Assembly (NCBI RefSeq): GCF_003286085.1
Contig: NW_020825322.1
Coordinates: forward strand, 248,001-312,000
Direction: 5' to 3'
Source: Drosophila persimilis
Taxonomy: Eukaryota; Arthropoda; Insecta; Diptera; Drosophilidae
Length of the DNA stretch: 64,000 nt
A program made the position numbers and the translations under genes. Every line of letters starts with the position of its first letter. The stretch's first letter is position 1. Below, piece after piece: positions 13,684-25,809 of the stretch. The notes below the pieces were generated by a model that saw only the letters and a program-made list of their open reading frames with translations, had not been told where the DNA came from and did no database searches.

Positions 13684-13730
13684 CTGGTTGCTGGTTGCTG
13701 GTTGCTGGTTGCCGGTTGCCGGTTGCTGGT
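13684..13730 (+). repeat. (CTGGTTG)n heptamer repeat
   Basis: About seven units of CTGGTTG or CCGGTTG. Confidence 0.88.
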
Positions 13731-13849
13731 TCTGTCTGTTGCGGTTCTCTCTATAATCAGCAGAAGGCAGAACCAGAACCAGAAACAGAGCCCTATGGAT
13801 GATATATGGGCTATGGGGATACCCGCTAATCGGCTGGAAACTCCCAGCC

Positions 13850-13882
13850 ATTAACCGATTCGGCTGAGAATCGGTAGCGGTC
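13850..13882 (+). repeat. Short outlier of the ATCGG repeat family
   Basis: AACCGATTCGGCTGAGAATCGG resembles units of the arrays at 14.6 and 16.8 kb. Confidence 0.4.
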
Positions 13883-14634
13883 CATCAAATATGAGTTCTA
13901 TAGCATTCGAAGCAAAGGTTTCCTCTATAGATAGTTTCCATGATTTAAGAGGGTATCCTCTGTGTCACCTACGATTATTGGTTGCAAAATGCGTCTGCCA
14001 CTTGTACAATTGTCGAAAAAACTTTGCTTTTAAGTGCCCCACACACGAATTCGGGTTAAGTGCCAAGGGCAGAGGTAGGTTAATGTGGTAGGAGACCTGC
14101 CGCAAACTATGCCGCCGCTCCTCCTTCTCCTCCTCTGCCTCAGCCATGCAGGTGATAAATGTCAGCGCATCCTGTTGCCACATAATTTCGGACTTTTTCT
14201 GTGGATGCCGCCGCCGCCGCCGACGCCGCCTTCCCAAACAAAAGCCTCTGGCAATCGGTTGCATCCGAGCTCTTGGGCCGTAAAGTTTTTCCGTCGTCTC
14301 GTGTTTCCAAGTTCTGGAATTTCTGCAACTATAAATCGAATTGATATATAGCCGGTGTCTCCAAACTAGTTATGGCTTCCGCTTTTATGCAACTTCCAAA
14401 CCATACCGGATGTGGCCATAAAAACATAACGGATCGGTTATAAATCGTTGCATAATTAGTTTTTAATCAGCTGAATCGTTTGCAAAGCAATGTAAAGGGA
14501 GCATAAATGGTGCTACTGGAATAACTATAAGTAGACATTTAATTATGCCCAAAAAGTATTCGAAAATCATTGGCATATCAGATTGGGATTCTATTCCATT
14601 CTAAACTCTAAAGAAGTTACAAACTTCATCTTTC

Positions 14635-14925
14635 TGAATCGTTTATGAATCGATTACGCCGCGGTCATGATTTGGTTATGAAACGGGTATGAATCGGCAA
14701 TGAATCGGTTGAGAATCGTTTATGAATCGATTATGATTCGATTCTTAATCGGCTATGAACCGGTTATGCTTCGGCTAAGAGTCGGTTACGATTCGGTTAA
14801 GAATCGTTCTTGAATCGTTTATGAATCGATTATGATTCGATTATGAACCGTCTCTGAACCGGCTATTCTTCGGCTAAGAATCCTATATGAATTCGCTATG
14901 AATCGGTTATAGATCTGTTGCGAAT
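14635..14925 (+). repeat. Degenerate ATCGGTTATGA array with higher-order repeat
   Basis: The array uses the same 11-bp unit family as the one at 16.8 kb (AATCGGTTATG and variants). GAATCGTTTATGAATCGATT occurs at 14636, 14713 and 14812. The spacings of 77 and 99 bp are 7 and 9 units of 11 bp. The last two copies agree over 31 bp and share GGCTAAGA further on. Confidence 0.88.
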
Positions 14926-15290
14926 ATGCAAGAAATTTGCTACGAATCAGTTAAGCCCCAAAACGCCTCTCGTTTATCATTCAAAGTTGGCCATAAAGCA
15001 ATGCCCCCCTGTCTCAGACGATATGCATTATTCATTCACAGTGCCATTTCGTGGCGTAACCTCTTAAGTTGCAACACGCCTACACGCCCTGCGCCCCCCT
15101 TCACCGTGCACTCACCCCGTTACTTTTTGGACAGTAACCAAATTTTATGCAGAAAAAAAAGCAGTTGCCAAAATGAAATTCAAAGCCAAAGAGTCATTGG
15201 ACCATTGGGCAATTATGAATGTTAATGTTATTCATTACGAATAGCTTCCGTTGTCACGCCCCCATCCCGCTGTCTGACGCCCACTCGAGT

Positions 15291-15313
15291 CTGTGTCTGT
15301 GTGTGTGTGTGTG
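15291..15313 (+). repeat. (GT)n microsatellite
   Basis: CTGTGTCTGTGTGTGTGTGT. Confidence 0.8.
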
Positions 15314-16766
15314 CTTACTCGAGGGAGCGACTAAAAACGCATTGCCAAATCGCGCGCAAATCACAGCGAAATCGCATGGAAAACGCACACAAATCGCGGG
15401 GCCATAAATTATGTGTGAAATCAATATACTACGAATGGTGGATGAACGGAGGGGGATAGGGGGATATATGTAGTGCCACTGAACTCCATTGACTTTAATC
15501 GGTAAGTGGTACGTGGCAGGGTGGCAGAGGGGCAGAGGGGCACGGTGGACAGAGGGGGGGGTGGCACGAAGTGACTGTAAATGATACTTTAATGTGACAG
15601 GCGGCTGCCACCATAGAAACAGATCTCTCTCTGGCTCTGGTGGCAGGAAGGATTCAGTCGGGGAGGGTGTCACTGCTGCTGCCTGACGCTGACAGCATGC
15701 TGATGATTTTTGCACCTCTTTTTTGTGCCACATGCCTTCGCTCTTCCCACTCCCCTCTTCCGCCTGTGGTTGCTGTCATAAAAAAAGGAAAAGGGAAAAA
15801 ACTATCGCATCACATTCTCTCCCTCTCTCTCGTTTTTCTCTCATTTTTTCTACCCTTTTCCCCTCTTCCCTTTGGGTTTTTTACTATTTTTTCCGGTTCC
15901 TTTCTTTCCTTCATCCATTTCCATTTTTTTGCGCGTTTTAATTCCCGGGGCGCGCTTTCAACGCTTGTCATCTTACCGCTAATGGCAGCTACATGTCAAC
16001 CACTCATCTCACTCGGTTGCAGCGAGCCACCTCCAGAAGGGGGCAGTGGCAGTGGCAGAGTCAAAGTCAGAGTCGGCGGCGACGGCGACGGCGACGGACG
16101 GGCTCGGGCTCAGTCTCCAGTCCGGAGTTTCATCTGAATCTCCAGCCCGGATTCCACGCTCTCCATCTCCATCGCCGAGTGGCACCTCGAAGCGCGCGCC
16201 AAGGCCTTCTCTGGCTGCTGGCTGCTGGCTGTTGGCTGTTGGCTGCTCGTTTTCCAGCCATTCATTCATTCGTGCCGCAACGTCATCGGCGCGGCAGAGA
16301 GAGAGGCAACAGAGAAGAGTCTGCCCCACCGGCTGGCTGTACCCCCGATAGCTGGCGCCACTGGGTCCACGGTGCAACATGAAGCGTGAAATCGCTTTGC
16401 CAGGGCTGCCAGTCGGCGGGCCATCCGCATGCCACATGCCACATCCCCCACCCCAACCCCTTCCAGTGGCACAAGCACAACCAACCAACCAACCAACCTG
16501 TCGTCATAAAAATTTGTGTACACACGCTCACAAACGCGGACAAAACGCGGAAAAAAAAATAAGCAGAACAATGTGTCGCCCCTAAAGCTGTATGGGAGGG
16601 GATCGTGGGGCGGGGAAAAAGGCAGGGAGACGACCACGGGAACCAAATGATAGTAGTGCCATACAAACAGCACTGGGGTATACACTTTTTTTTTTTTTTT
16701 GCTAAGAATTTAAAAACAATTCAAATTTTAAATGGTTTTTATGGGTATTTTTCTGAATCAGTAGTC

Positions 16767-16930
16767 AATTGGTTTTTAATAGGTTATCAATCGGCTATCA
16801 ATTGGTTATCAATAGGTTATCAATCGGCTATCAATCGGCTATGAATCGGTTGTTAATCGGTTAGCAATCGGCTATCAATCGGCTGCTGTAAATCGGTTAT
16901 CAATCAGCCACGAATCGGTTATCTATCGAT
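16767..16930 (+). repeat. 11-bp phased array, unit AATCGGYTATC
   Basis: AATNGG cores begin at 16767, 16778, 16789, 16800, 16811, 16822, 16833, 16844, 16855, 16866 and 16877, exactly 11 bp apart. After a 3-bp insertion they continue at 16891, 16902, 16913 and 16924 (TATCGA). Units differ by substitution but not in length. Confidence 0.92.
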
Positions 16931-17727
16931 CATCTGTAATCCATAATCTGATTGACTACAAAACATATTCGAAATCATTAAAAGACTGCAAATCACAAAC
17001 GCACCTCATAGATATGCCACTCTTGTGCTTCTGTTCTCTAAATATAACTTCTCAGAAAGCCTATATATATCGAAAGAACAGAAAAAACACAAATCTCTCA
17101 GCGTTGAAACCACAGAAATGTGTGTTGAACATTTATCAAAGATGTCAACAAATTGTGGATGGATGGCCCCCATTCGAGCGACAAATTGCAGGCCCTAGCT
17201 GATGCTCCCTTTTGTTTGTTCTAGGACATATAGTGTGTGTTTTACTAGGTGGGTCTGGCAGGACCTGTGCGAAAAAGAAATTCCGGCCGCGTTATAACGA
17301 TGTTGCCAGGTGACTGCCAGGCAGAGGGGAACGGAGTGTGGCCGGGTCTGGGAGGCAGGAACCGGCAGTACGGTTGATAAAGGGTACGGCGGCATCGGCA
17401 AGACACAGTTTCGCTAATGAGTTTCCGTCTGTGCAACGCGTTTGCCGCTGCCTCCAATCTCCAGATACCAGATATATACATACACGATACGATGCAATAT
17501 ATATAGCGGCGGTGGCAGCTGCTGCTGCTGCTGATGCTGCTGATGATGTTGCCTAAATATGTAGTCAAAGAGCCAGCCCATCAAATGAGCTGCAACGTGG
17601 CGTGGCATCTTCTTTGGAAGTCGTCTCTGCATCATATCCGTCAGCGGGCAATGCCATTAGTGCGGCTTATTAATTGGCCAGACTCCCAGACGTTTTCTGA
17701 CTTTTATATCCGTTGGCCTGTCAGTGG

Positions 17728-17728
<1 letters not shown>

Positions 17729-17757
<29 letters not shown>
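17729..17757 (+). repeat. (CA)n microsatellite
   Basis: CA run with one G. An (AAAC/AAGC)n stretch follows at 17783-17815. Confidence 0.88.
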
Positions 17758-17758
<1 letters not shown>

Positions 17759-17975
17759 CCAAGTGGAGCACAGCGTTCAACAGGCAAACAAGCAAACAAG
17801 CAAACAATCAAACAAGCCACCAGTCTGTCAGTCAGTCAATCCATCAGTCATTCACGCGATGACAACCCAAACAGCAAACAGCAAACACTGGAACAGGAAC
17901 AGGAACAGTAACAGGGGCAAGGACGTTTCTTCAGCGAAATAAGCTAATCCATCCCCGCCCCTTCGCTGACACTTC

Positions 17976-18000
17976 TGGGACTGGGACTGGGACTGGGACT
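17976..18000 (+). repeat. (GGGACT)4 repeat
   Basis: Four GGGACT units give four G-triplets with three-base loops, a regular quadruplex candidate. Confidence 0.85.
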
Positions 18001-19614
18001 GCGGCTGGTACTGGGTCTTCTGGGTCTTCTGGGTATCCAAAAGAACGATGGCAGCAACATTGTTAAGTATCTTGAAATAATATTTACACTTTAAGCAAAA
18101 GACGCAACGCAAACAGCCAGCACAGCAACGCATCGGAGGGGCAACAGCCAAAGAAGCAGCCACCAGATACCAGATACCAGATGATGATGATGATGCCAGG
18201 CATCGGAAGGAGTCCGGAGAGCTGTCTCCTACTCAAATAAGTTAATCGCTCTGCCAATGTGACAATGGACACTGTGGGTTCAAGAAAGCGAAAGGGTAGA
18301 CGCTGATGAAGGTGCATGCCCCGAAGGGACTGGCGAAATGGTCAGAAACCGGTTAAGAGTTCGCTTCGGCAGATAAAAGTAGAGAATATATCTGTGCAGT
18401 ACTTTTGCAGACAGAAGAATCAATTTATGGAAGCCTCAAATTGATGGTCCGCTTCCAAAGAGCGACAGTTTTATGTTACGATCTCTGGGCGAGGACTTAC
18501 GATATCTGTCTACCAGAGAATTGAAAAAATGGTGGCTCCAAATCAGATATGGGTAGGAGATAAGTAAATTAAATCGAAGCACATGAATGGCGGATCAAAG
18601 TCATATAAACACATGTCTTAATCGAGCTTCAGAGCAACCTTTGAGGATGGAAACCCCTCCAAAAACCTCCTTAAACTTTCCCTTTCATATACAACTTTTC
18701 TCCCAGTGTGCAAAAGCCAGCCGCTGCTGTCATATTTTTAGCTTAACCTGCTCCCAGCGACCCTCCTGCCGATGCTGAAGCCACACGCAAAACTATTTTT
18801 AAATGACGACAGAATCGAGCGGCAGGGGCAGGGGCAGGGCTCTGGTCTCTGGGGCAGGGCTAAAACAGATGCAGTTGCAGTTGCAGATGCAGACAAAACG
18901 GCGCAGACACAAGACGCTTCCAACCGCTGGGGGGAATACAGAAGCAACAGATAAGCTGTTGCCGATAGACCTACCTATGGGCCATGGCCATAACCAGAGA
19001 GCAGAGAGAGACACACAGCCACAGTCTGGCCAAAAAGCTGCGGTCAAAATGAGGCGCTGAGAGTCGGCTTCCATCTTTGGTGGCGTCTCCAATTGAAATT
19101 GCATTTGCATTTCCATTTGAATTTCCATTTGAATTTAATTGAATTGCATTCTGAAGACATTCTCGAATCTCGGCTAAAAGCCATTACACTTTCCACATTT
19201 TTGCATTATGGATGAAAAACCCATTGGTAAATATAGATATTCCCCAGGTAGATATTACATTTTGGTTTATTGTAGATGTAGATCAGAACCTCTTTCTTCG
19301 TTGAATCAAATAAAAAGTAAGAACCTACAGGACTTCAGAAGTCATAATGAGAGCCTGGGATATACATTTAAAACTGGTTGTAGGAGATTCAGCTACATAT
19401 CTGATATATAATGCTACTTATTTATGGCACCTATAATATTATAGATTATACAGACCAGACATGGGCATGGTCTAATTAAGGGAATCCGCTAACGCCCTTT
19501 ACGACCTACAGAATATCTTTTAAATGTTTAAAGAGGGGGGGTATACCTTACTGACTGTCTTACCTGTGGATAACCCGATTGGCTATCTCAAGATTGCAGA
19601 TAAAAAAGGATTTT

Positions 19615-19645
19615 CAACTTACCTGGAAAAAGAAGGAGAGAAATA
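19615..19645 (-). other. Candidate recursive-splicing (ratchet) site in the NetB intron
   Basis: Read on the NetB strand, TTCTCTCCTTCTTTTTCCAG is followed at once by GTAAGTTG. The AG/GT junction lies between 19623 and 19622. An excellent 3' splice site fused to a consensus 5' splice site is the known form of a zero-nucleotide exon, through which long fly introns are removed in steps. It lies about 33 kb downstream of the NetB donor and in the correct orientation. A weaker CAG|GTAAGA without a pyrimidine tract is about 60 bp further along. Use in vivo is inferred. Confidence 0.6.
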
Positions 19646-19780
19646 TGGTTATTGTAATGGATATTGATTCAAGGCTATACAATAGAACATATATAGGGGT
19701 TTATTCTCTCTATTTCAAGACTGAATATCATGAAAACATATAAGATCTTTCCCTATTTAATCAGTTTTCATAAGTGAGTC

Positions 19781-19810
19781 TCTCTCTGTCTCTTCCAGTG
19801 TGGCTTAGCA
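19781..19810 (+). repeat. Dispersed motif, copy 6
   Basis: CTCTTCCAGTGTGGCTTAGC preceded by a CT run. It lies about 160 bp from the ratchet-like site. Confidence 0.7.
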
Positions 19811-21182
19811 TCTCTTACTTCTCTTTCTTTTAACTGACTCCCAAATGGTTTTCCTTGTATATCAAACGTTCTACAGAACTACTTTTCCCCCCTTCTAATT
19901 CTCATGAGACAATGGAAAGCTGGGGATAAGACTTTTCCAAGCCAAACATAGAATTATACAAATTATGGTTTTGGTGGCCAGCGTTTTCACTTTGGTTTTT
20001 TTTCCCAAGAGTTTTGATTTGATCAAACACTTCTGTGGCCCTTTAATTGGCCAATTTGCTTGGCCGACTTTTAGAAAATATTTTCCCCTGCTATTTGTTT
20101 GCTTTGACACCCATTCTTCCATTCTTCCATTCTCCCATCCTCCCATGCCCCAACTTCGGGTCCCAACTTTTGTCGGGGATTGGAGTCCGATTCTGGGCTT
20201 TTTGTGTAATTTCCAAGAGATAATTGAAAATTAATTGCTTTCGACAGCTGAACATGAGCCAGGGAGAGCTTCAACTTCAACTTCAGATTCCAGCTTCCAT
20301 CTCCGCCATCCGCCTTCCTCCATCCTCTATCTGCGGCCCCCCCTCCATCTGCATCTCCAGCTTCTGCAGCTTCGTTAACATCTGTGGGGGCATCGCACCG
20401 CTTGGTCGTAAGGAACGAGTTATTTAATTAGTTTTGACGCGATGATTTTCCCCCCTCGATGTTTCCCATCCCCCTCCCTGCCATTCTTAAAGGCCGACAC
20501 GCGATCTCCCTACTCTCTCTCTCTCCCTCTCTCTGGTGGGGATTGCATCGCCTCTGGATCAGGCGATCGGGATCGGATCGCTGGTGGATGTGTGTGGCGT
20601 GTGTGCGTTGTCTAGCGACACCTTGTGGCACGGAAGCTCCCGAATGGTCGAACGGTCGAACGCTCATTGAATTTCAATTTTTGTGGTCCATGACTCAATT
20701 TGCCAATGGAAATGTGTGCTCTGTGCTGTGCCTTCTCCTTCGTCTATAAACTTGTTCCGCTGGAGAGTTCAAAAGAGGATGCCCGCAAGGAGCTTCCACT
20801 CGAAAACTGGACAATGGCCAATGTTCGATGATTGAGTGGGTGGCACTGCCAGAAAAAGACAGAGACAGAGACAGAGAGAGGGCACACTGCTAAACCAGTG
20901 GCCGTGGGCCAGGGGGCATGCAGCATGGTGGGGGCAACAAACAAACAAGATTTCACAATCAGCGCTAGACCGAAAAGTGTGTTTGAATTTCGAGTTAAAC
21001 GGCATCAGCCCGAGAGGAGGTGCAGCAGGAGGACGAGGACGCAAGCGAGGAACTGAAGGAGACATGATACCGACGAAAAACGAGGAGCCATCGCATTGAA
21101 TGCTCAACAGAGATGAGCGATTGGACAGACGGTGACTGCTAGAGTTACTGTTCACGGTGACTTTTCTACGAAATACTGTTCT

Positions 21183-21207
21183 ATCTCTCTTCCAGTGTGG
21201 CTTAGCA
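21183..21207 (+). repeat. Dispersed motif, copy 7
   Basis: CTCTTCCAGTGTGGCTTAGC, the closest match to copy 6. Confidence 0.7.
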
Positions 21208-21276
21208 GGTGGGTTTGTATTATGAAAGAGGCGCTCTGCCTGATCTTTCTCGCTTTCTGCCTGTTCTTTGTACTGT

Positions 21277-21302
21277 TCTCTCACTTCCAGTGTGGCTTAG
21301 CA
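21277..21302 (+). repeat. Dispersed motif, copy 8
   Basis: TCACTTCCAGTGTGGCTTAG, only 95 bp after copy 7 and in the same orientation. Confidence 0.7.
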
Positions 21303-22016
21303 TAGCATCTTCATGGCTATTTCTGTAGGTTCTTATTTCGATGGATTTTTACTGAATTTTATACGTATTTATGGCAGATTTTGCTTACTATTTACCCTGT
21401 TTTCTTCAGCATCTACCCAATGTTCCATATCCCATATTTGTATAGCCAAAGCTACTATATTTTCTGAAATTTCTATGCCACAATTCCCGCTGATTCCATA
21501 CCTATGAGAACTTCAATTACAGCAACCTTTTCTAATGCCGAAAGTGTACCTCCAATCACTGTTCATACTGCTCCCCATAGTGCTCCCGATTACTGCTACT
21601 GTCACTAATTCTCTGCCTTAAACACAGCTCCCTCTTCTCCTCCTCCTCCTTTGACCACTCCCTGTGCTGCCACTGCTGCAATCCCAATCCAGTGGTCGTT
21701 CTGTCGATGAGCATGAGAAATGGTCGAGTAAATGTAAATGCCTCCTGCCTCGAGGAGCAACCGAGAATTGTTTGACCAAATCGCATGCCAGCACTCTGTC
21801 TGGGCTGCCCCAATACCCCAACCCCCTCAGACGTACTCCTTGCAACTGCTGATTTCGCATGACAACCTGCAGGAGGCATGCGGCGTGAGGCATGCGGCAT
21901 GAGGCATGCAATCGTTGCAAAGATATTGCATGGCTCTAGCCATAGCCATAGGCCATGAAAGTGCACAGTTGTCAACTCTCAACAGGCGGCAGAAACAGAA
22001 GGCACAAGTTGAAAGA

Positions 22017-22057
22017 GCAGCAGCAGCAGCACCAGCAGCAGCAGCAGCAGCAGCAGT
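22017..22057 (+). repeat. (CAG)n trinucleotide repeat
   Basis: Thirteen CAG-type units with one ACC interruption. Confidence 0.88.
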
Positions 22058-22221
22058 AGCGTAGCTGTTGTGCGGCAGTAGTTTGTGGCAGCTGCTCGAG
22101 TAGTTGTTGTAGTAGTTGCTGTAGTAGTCGTCGCAGGAGTAACGCCCCAGGAGTAAAATGTAGTACCAAAAGTCCAGACATTCGGTTGCTGCTTTCTGGG
22201 TTTTAACGATCGCCGCTGGTC

Positions 22222-22242
22222 ATCTCTCTCTCTCTCTCTCCT
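22222..22242 (+). repeat. (CT)n tract
   Basis: CT run, a GAGA repeat on the NetB strand. Confidence 0.85.
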
Positions 22243-22439
22243 CCCCCACACTCCCTCTTCTCTGCATCTCCATCTCATTCTCTGCCCCGTGTCTCTCTTG
22301 CTGTGTGTTTGTGTGTGTGTTTGTAATTGAAGCGTCAAGTCTTTTACCATATGCCTCAGGGGCATGGATGTGCTCTGTTCCCTCGCGCTTACCACCCCAC
22401 CGGAATGTCCATGAAAAACAGCTGGCAAATGCATTTACC

Positions 22440-22466
22440 AGTGCGAGTGCGAGTGCGAGTGCGAGT
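22440..22466 (+). repeat. (GTGCGA)n repeat
   Basis: Four GTGCGA units followed by GTACTCG. Confidence 0.85.
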
Positions 22467-22784
22467 ACTCGTTTGAGTATATTGTATTACGAGCAATGAT
22501 TCATCGGTGTTTGGGGGGCATCGCATCGCTTGAGTGTTCTTCGAAGGCGCAAGGCGGAAAGGAGGGGCAGACTGTGGGTTCCAAATGCGATTCACTGGAA
22601 ATGGGAGATGCACTCGATTCAATCCATTTGTTTTAGAAGCCATGAACTCTTCTGTTTTTCCATGAGTCTTGCTAATGGAAAAAGAATCTAAAAATATATT
22701 TGCCAGTTCTCTTATCTGTAAGAAGGATATCTTCATATCCATCAAGGATACCAATGACTATCATTCCACACACACAAGCTTTAA

Positions 22785-22812
22785 TGCTAAGCCACTCTGT
22801 GAAAGAGAGAGT
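22785..22812 (-). repeat. Dispersed motif, copy 9
   Basis: TGCTAAGCCACTCTGTGAAA followed by a GA run. One core substitution. Confidence 0.65.
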
Positions 22813-24235
22813 TTGCCACTAAAGACCCGAATTCAGAGACAAAACAAAGCATATTTCTGTCACCTTTTTGTCATTGTCAAAGTGCAACACTCGTACTTCT
22901 TCAAACCAGAGCTCTTCAGCGAACGTGTCACGCGTGTGTCACGCATTCAAATCATGCTGGGCCTTTGTTTCATCCCAAGTTGGCCTTGCAGCTGCGTGTT
23001 ACCACGTCGTATCAGCGCCCACGTCAAAGGCAGTGACAACCGCACGACGAGCCCCAAAAGCAGATACAAAAAAACAACAACAAAAACAACAACAACCACA
23101 ACCGGCAGCCAGCATTCGGCGGTGGAATAAATCATAATTTGTCAGCATGAAATTTGTTTGACGTTGCTTTGTTCTTCCCATCCCATCCCATCCCGTCCCA
23201 CTCCATTCCGCTTTTCCATTTTCATATCATTTTTATATAATTTTGTAAACCTTTTTAGTTATTTTTTTTTTTCAATTTAGCTTTGCTTGTGTTTTGTTGG
23301 GTCTCCACATCTCCACTTCTCCCAGCTTCAGCTCCACCTCATCCGTTGGACGCATATTTCTTCATTTAATTTGCATTCTTCTTCAGTTTCTCCCCATCTT
23401 CGTGTTCGTCGCCGTCGTCGTCTTAGTTGTCGTCTCTGCTGCTTTATTCGCCTGTCGCTCTTTTTTAATTAGCCGAAAATACGCTTAACAACAAATGACA
23501 ACATCAACAAAGAGAAATTATAATTTATATGCCCCCAATGGAGAGGGGCAGGCTGGCAGGGAGGCAGGCAAGAGGTATGCCCCAAGAAACTGGGTCAACG
23601 TGTCGTATGCGCAATGCAAATATCTCGAAAATCTGCCACGTGACTCACGGCATAACTCACGACGATAGACTTTCTTTTGGATACAGTTTTTGGGAATAAC
23701 CGTCGCTTAATCTTTGGACACTTTTAAGTCCAACATTTGGGGGGCATGAAATGTATCCGAGTGGCTCATAATTCTCTGATTCAAAGGTCCCCATGAATCA
23801 CACTGAAAGGGCTTCTTCCATGCATACCGCTTGCAAAAAAGAGACAAACCCAATCAAAATCAATTAATCTTGTATAAAGGACTTTACTGTAAGCCAAATT
23901 TCATTTGCGGGTAGTTCCCATTAATATTTATACTCTTCCAAAAACTTGTAACTTTATAAGAATATATTTCCTTCAAGCTCTCACAAATAGTTTTCCATGG
24001 CTGACTCCCCTGCCCTTTCTCTCACACACAATAGCTCCAGGACTAGGAAGTGTTGGCCCAGTAGTTGCTGAAGGATCAACTCAATGGGTTCTATAAGAAT
24101 TGGTTGGTCACAGCCAGACGCTGGCACAGTCCCAGACACAGTTTCAGGGCACTCAAAGCATGACTGCCTGAGGTCGCATGCCCGTCTTTATAGTGCGTTC
24201 AGCATCGGATCCAGGAGCACATCCGCAGCACTAGC

Positions 24236-24526
24236 CTAACGAGGATAAAAAGGATACCACTGCCGAGGAGATCCATGCCAGCTGTGAGGACAATCATTGA
24301 GATCTGGCAGAAGCCGGGCAACCCTCACCTTGGGCTGCCTGAAGTTCGAGTCGAACATGACCTTCCCGTTGAACATGATCATTATGCATGAGTCGGATGT
24401 GGAGCTGCGCCGCACGGCTGTCGAGATGATACCCGTCCTATAATGCCCCCGGGAGTGATAGTGGCTAAATGATGGATGGACTAGAGAGTAGCAATCTATT
24501 GATTTAACGCTGCCAAACACAGGCAC
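24236..24526 (-). pseudogene. Coding-like fragment of unknown identity
   Basis: A 96-codon minus-strand frame here contains IISTAVRRSSTSD, then MIMFNGKVMFDSNFRQPK, followed by AAG|GTGAGG that looks like a splice donor. CCTCACAG lies 47 bp on, and beyond it, in another frame, is a hydrophobic stretch (DLLGSGILFILVRLVLRM). Third positions are strongly G/C, unlike the surrounding intron. A plus-strand frame (CLKFESNMTFPLNMIIM, ending near 24442) has equally high GC3, so the strand is uncertain. It is probably the remnant of a gene inserted in the NetB intron, or a degraded exon. No family is recognised. Confidence 0.25.
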
Positions 24527-25790
24527 TTATATCCTATAAATATTCGATATTCGATATGTGTATTTCCACACGGTTTCGAGGCAATTTCGATTCCAGTATC
24601 GGCTGCATCTCAATTAACAAAATGATCAACCAACTGCGGGAAACACCACAACAAACAACAGCCAAAAATCCATGCGAGTGTTTCCCACTGCCATGTAGTG
24701 CAATGCATACACATTTGTACACCCGTAGAACGAGTATGAAAATCAATTTATATGAAAGCCACAGCCATGGAAAACACAAAAGAAACACACACACAAAAAT
24801 CATATTAAAATGTAGCCGCACCCCCAAACGGAAAACTCTTTTTCGCTTTTTTTTTTTTGGTTTTTGCCAATCAAGTGGCACTGCTCCTCCTCCGCCATCT
24901 CCTTCGTCGTTTGGTCAATGAATAAATGGCAACTGTAAATGAAAACAATTCAAATTAAACATGGTCCAAAGGGAGGCCCAATGGATCGGATGGCGATGGA
25001 TGGATGGATGGATGCTCCTGGGGGCCATGTGCCCCATTGAAAACTGCAACAGAGGCAAAAACTTCAAATGGAGCGACGGCAGAGAAAAAATCAGCAGCAG
25101 CACCAGCACCAGGGAAACAACAAAAAATCCGCAGCAACAGGAGCAGGAGCAGCAGCAGCAAAGTGTACGCCAGGCTAATATCACAAACGCAATTATACGG
25201 ACTCTCTCACTCGGACTACGGGCATTCGAGTACTACGGGTCTCTCTCTGAGGCGGAGGCGGCGATGGCGACGACGGCGACGGCAGGGGATTCTAACGAAA
25301 CAAAAGCAATTGCCCATCGGGCGAGGCCAGACTGTACCGCCCGCTCCTCCTTCATCCACTGGAGCTTCACTCATCCCCCAAGGGGCTATTGGACATTGTG
25401 GAGCATTCAATAGACGACGCATGCACTGAGAGAAGACAGGGCTTCAACAGCGAACAGCAAAAGTTAGTCCTAAATATATTAAGACCAATAAGATATATGT
25501 TTACACAAAATAAATTTAATAAATAAATTGGAGTTCCCCTGAGAAAGATACAGTTTTCACTGAGAAGCATCTTGGGACCATCAACATTCCGGGAAGTTTT
25601 CCATATATAGTTTCAGTCTTATTCATTCCAAAATAATCCTTTGATTATTCATAGAAATCAATAGAAAATTCCATTATCGCTCGTAATGCAGCAGCGCTCC
25701 TCGGCTCTGCCTGGAACAAGCGTTGGCTTGCACTCTATCCGCCAAGTAGTAGTTAACTTCTCTCAGTGCATCCTTCACACAGAAATACAC

Positions 25791-25809
25791 AGAGAGAGAG
25801 AGAGAGAGA
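25791..25809 (+). repeat. (GA)n tract
   Basis: Nine GA units. Confidence 0.85.

Larger units (their letters stand above)
16933..24040. other. Intron stretch with four motif copies and the ratchet-like site
   Basis: Besides the listed items: ATG/GATGAT runs at 18181-18196; (CCATCC) and (CTTCCATT) runs at 20110-20150; a GCATGC-rich stretch (GAGGCATGCGGC units, 21875-21910); and low-complexity CAA/ACC DNA at 23070-23110. AT-rich DNA lies at 19200-19800. No gene is supported. Confidence 0.4.

Noticed and set aside
14635-14925. CRISPR-like regular repeats
   Set aside because: There are no unique spacers; the units are 11 bp and degenerate. The sequence is eukaryotic.
22669-23130. Plus-strand frame of 153 codons
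   Set aside because: It runs through a dispersed motif copy and ends in ACA/AAC low-complexity sequence. It is weakly supported.
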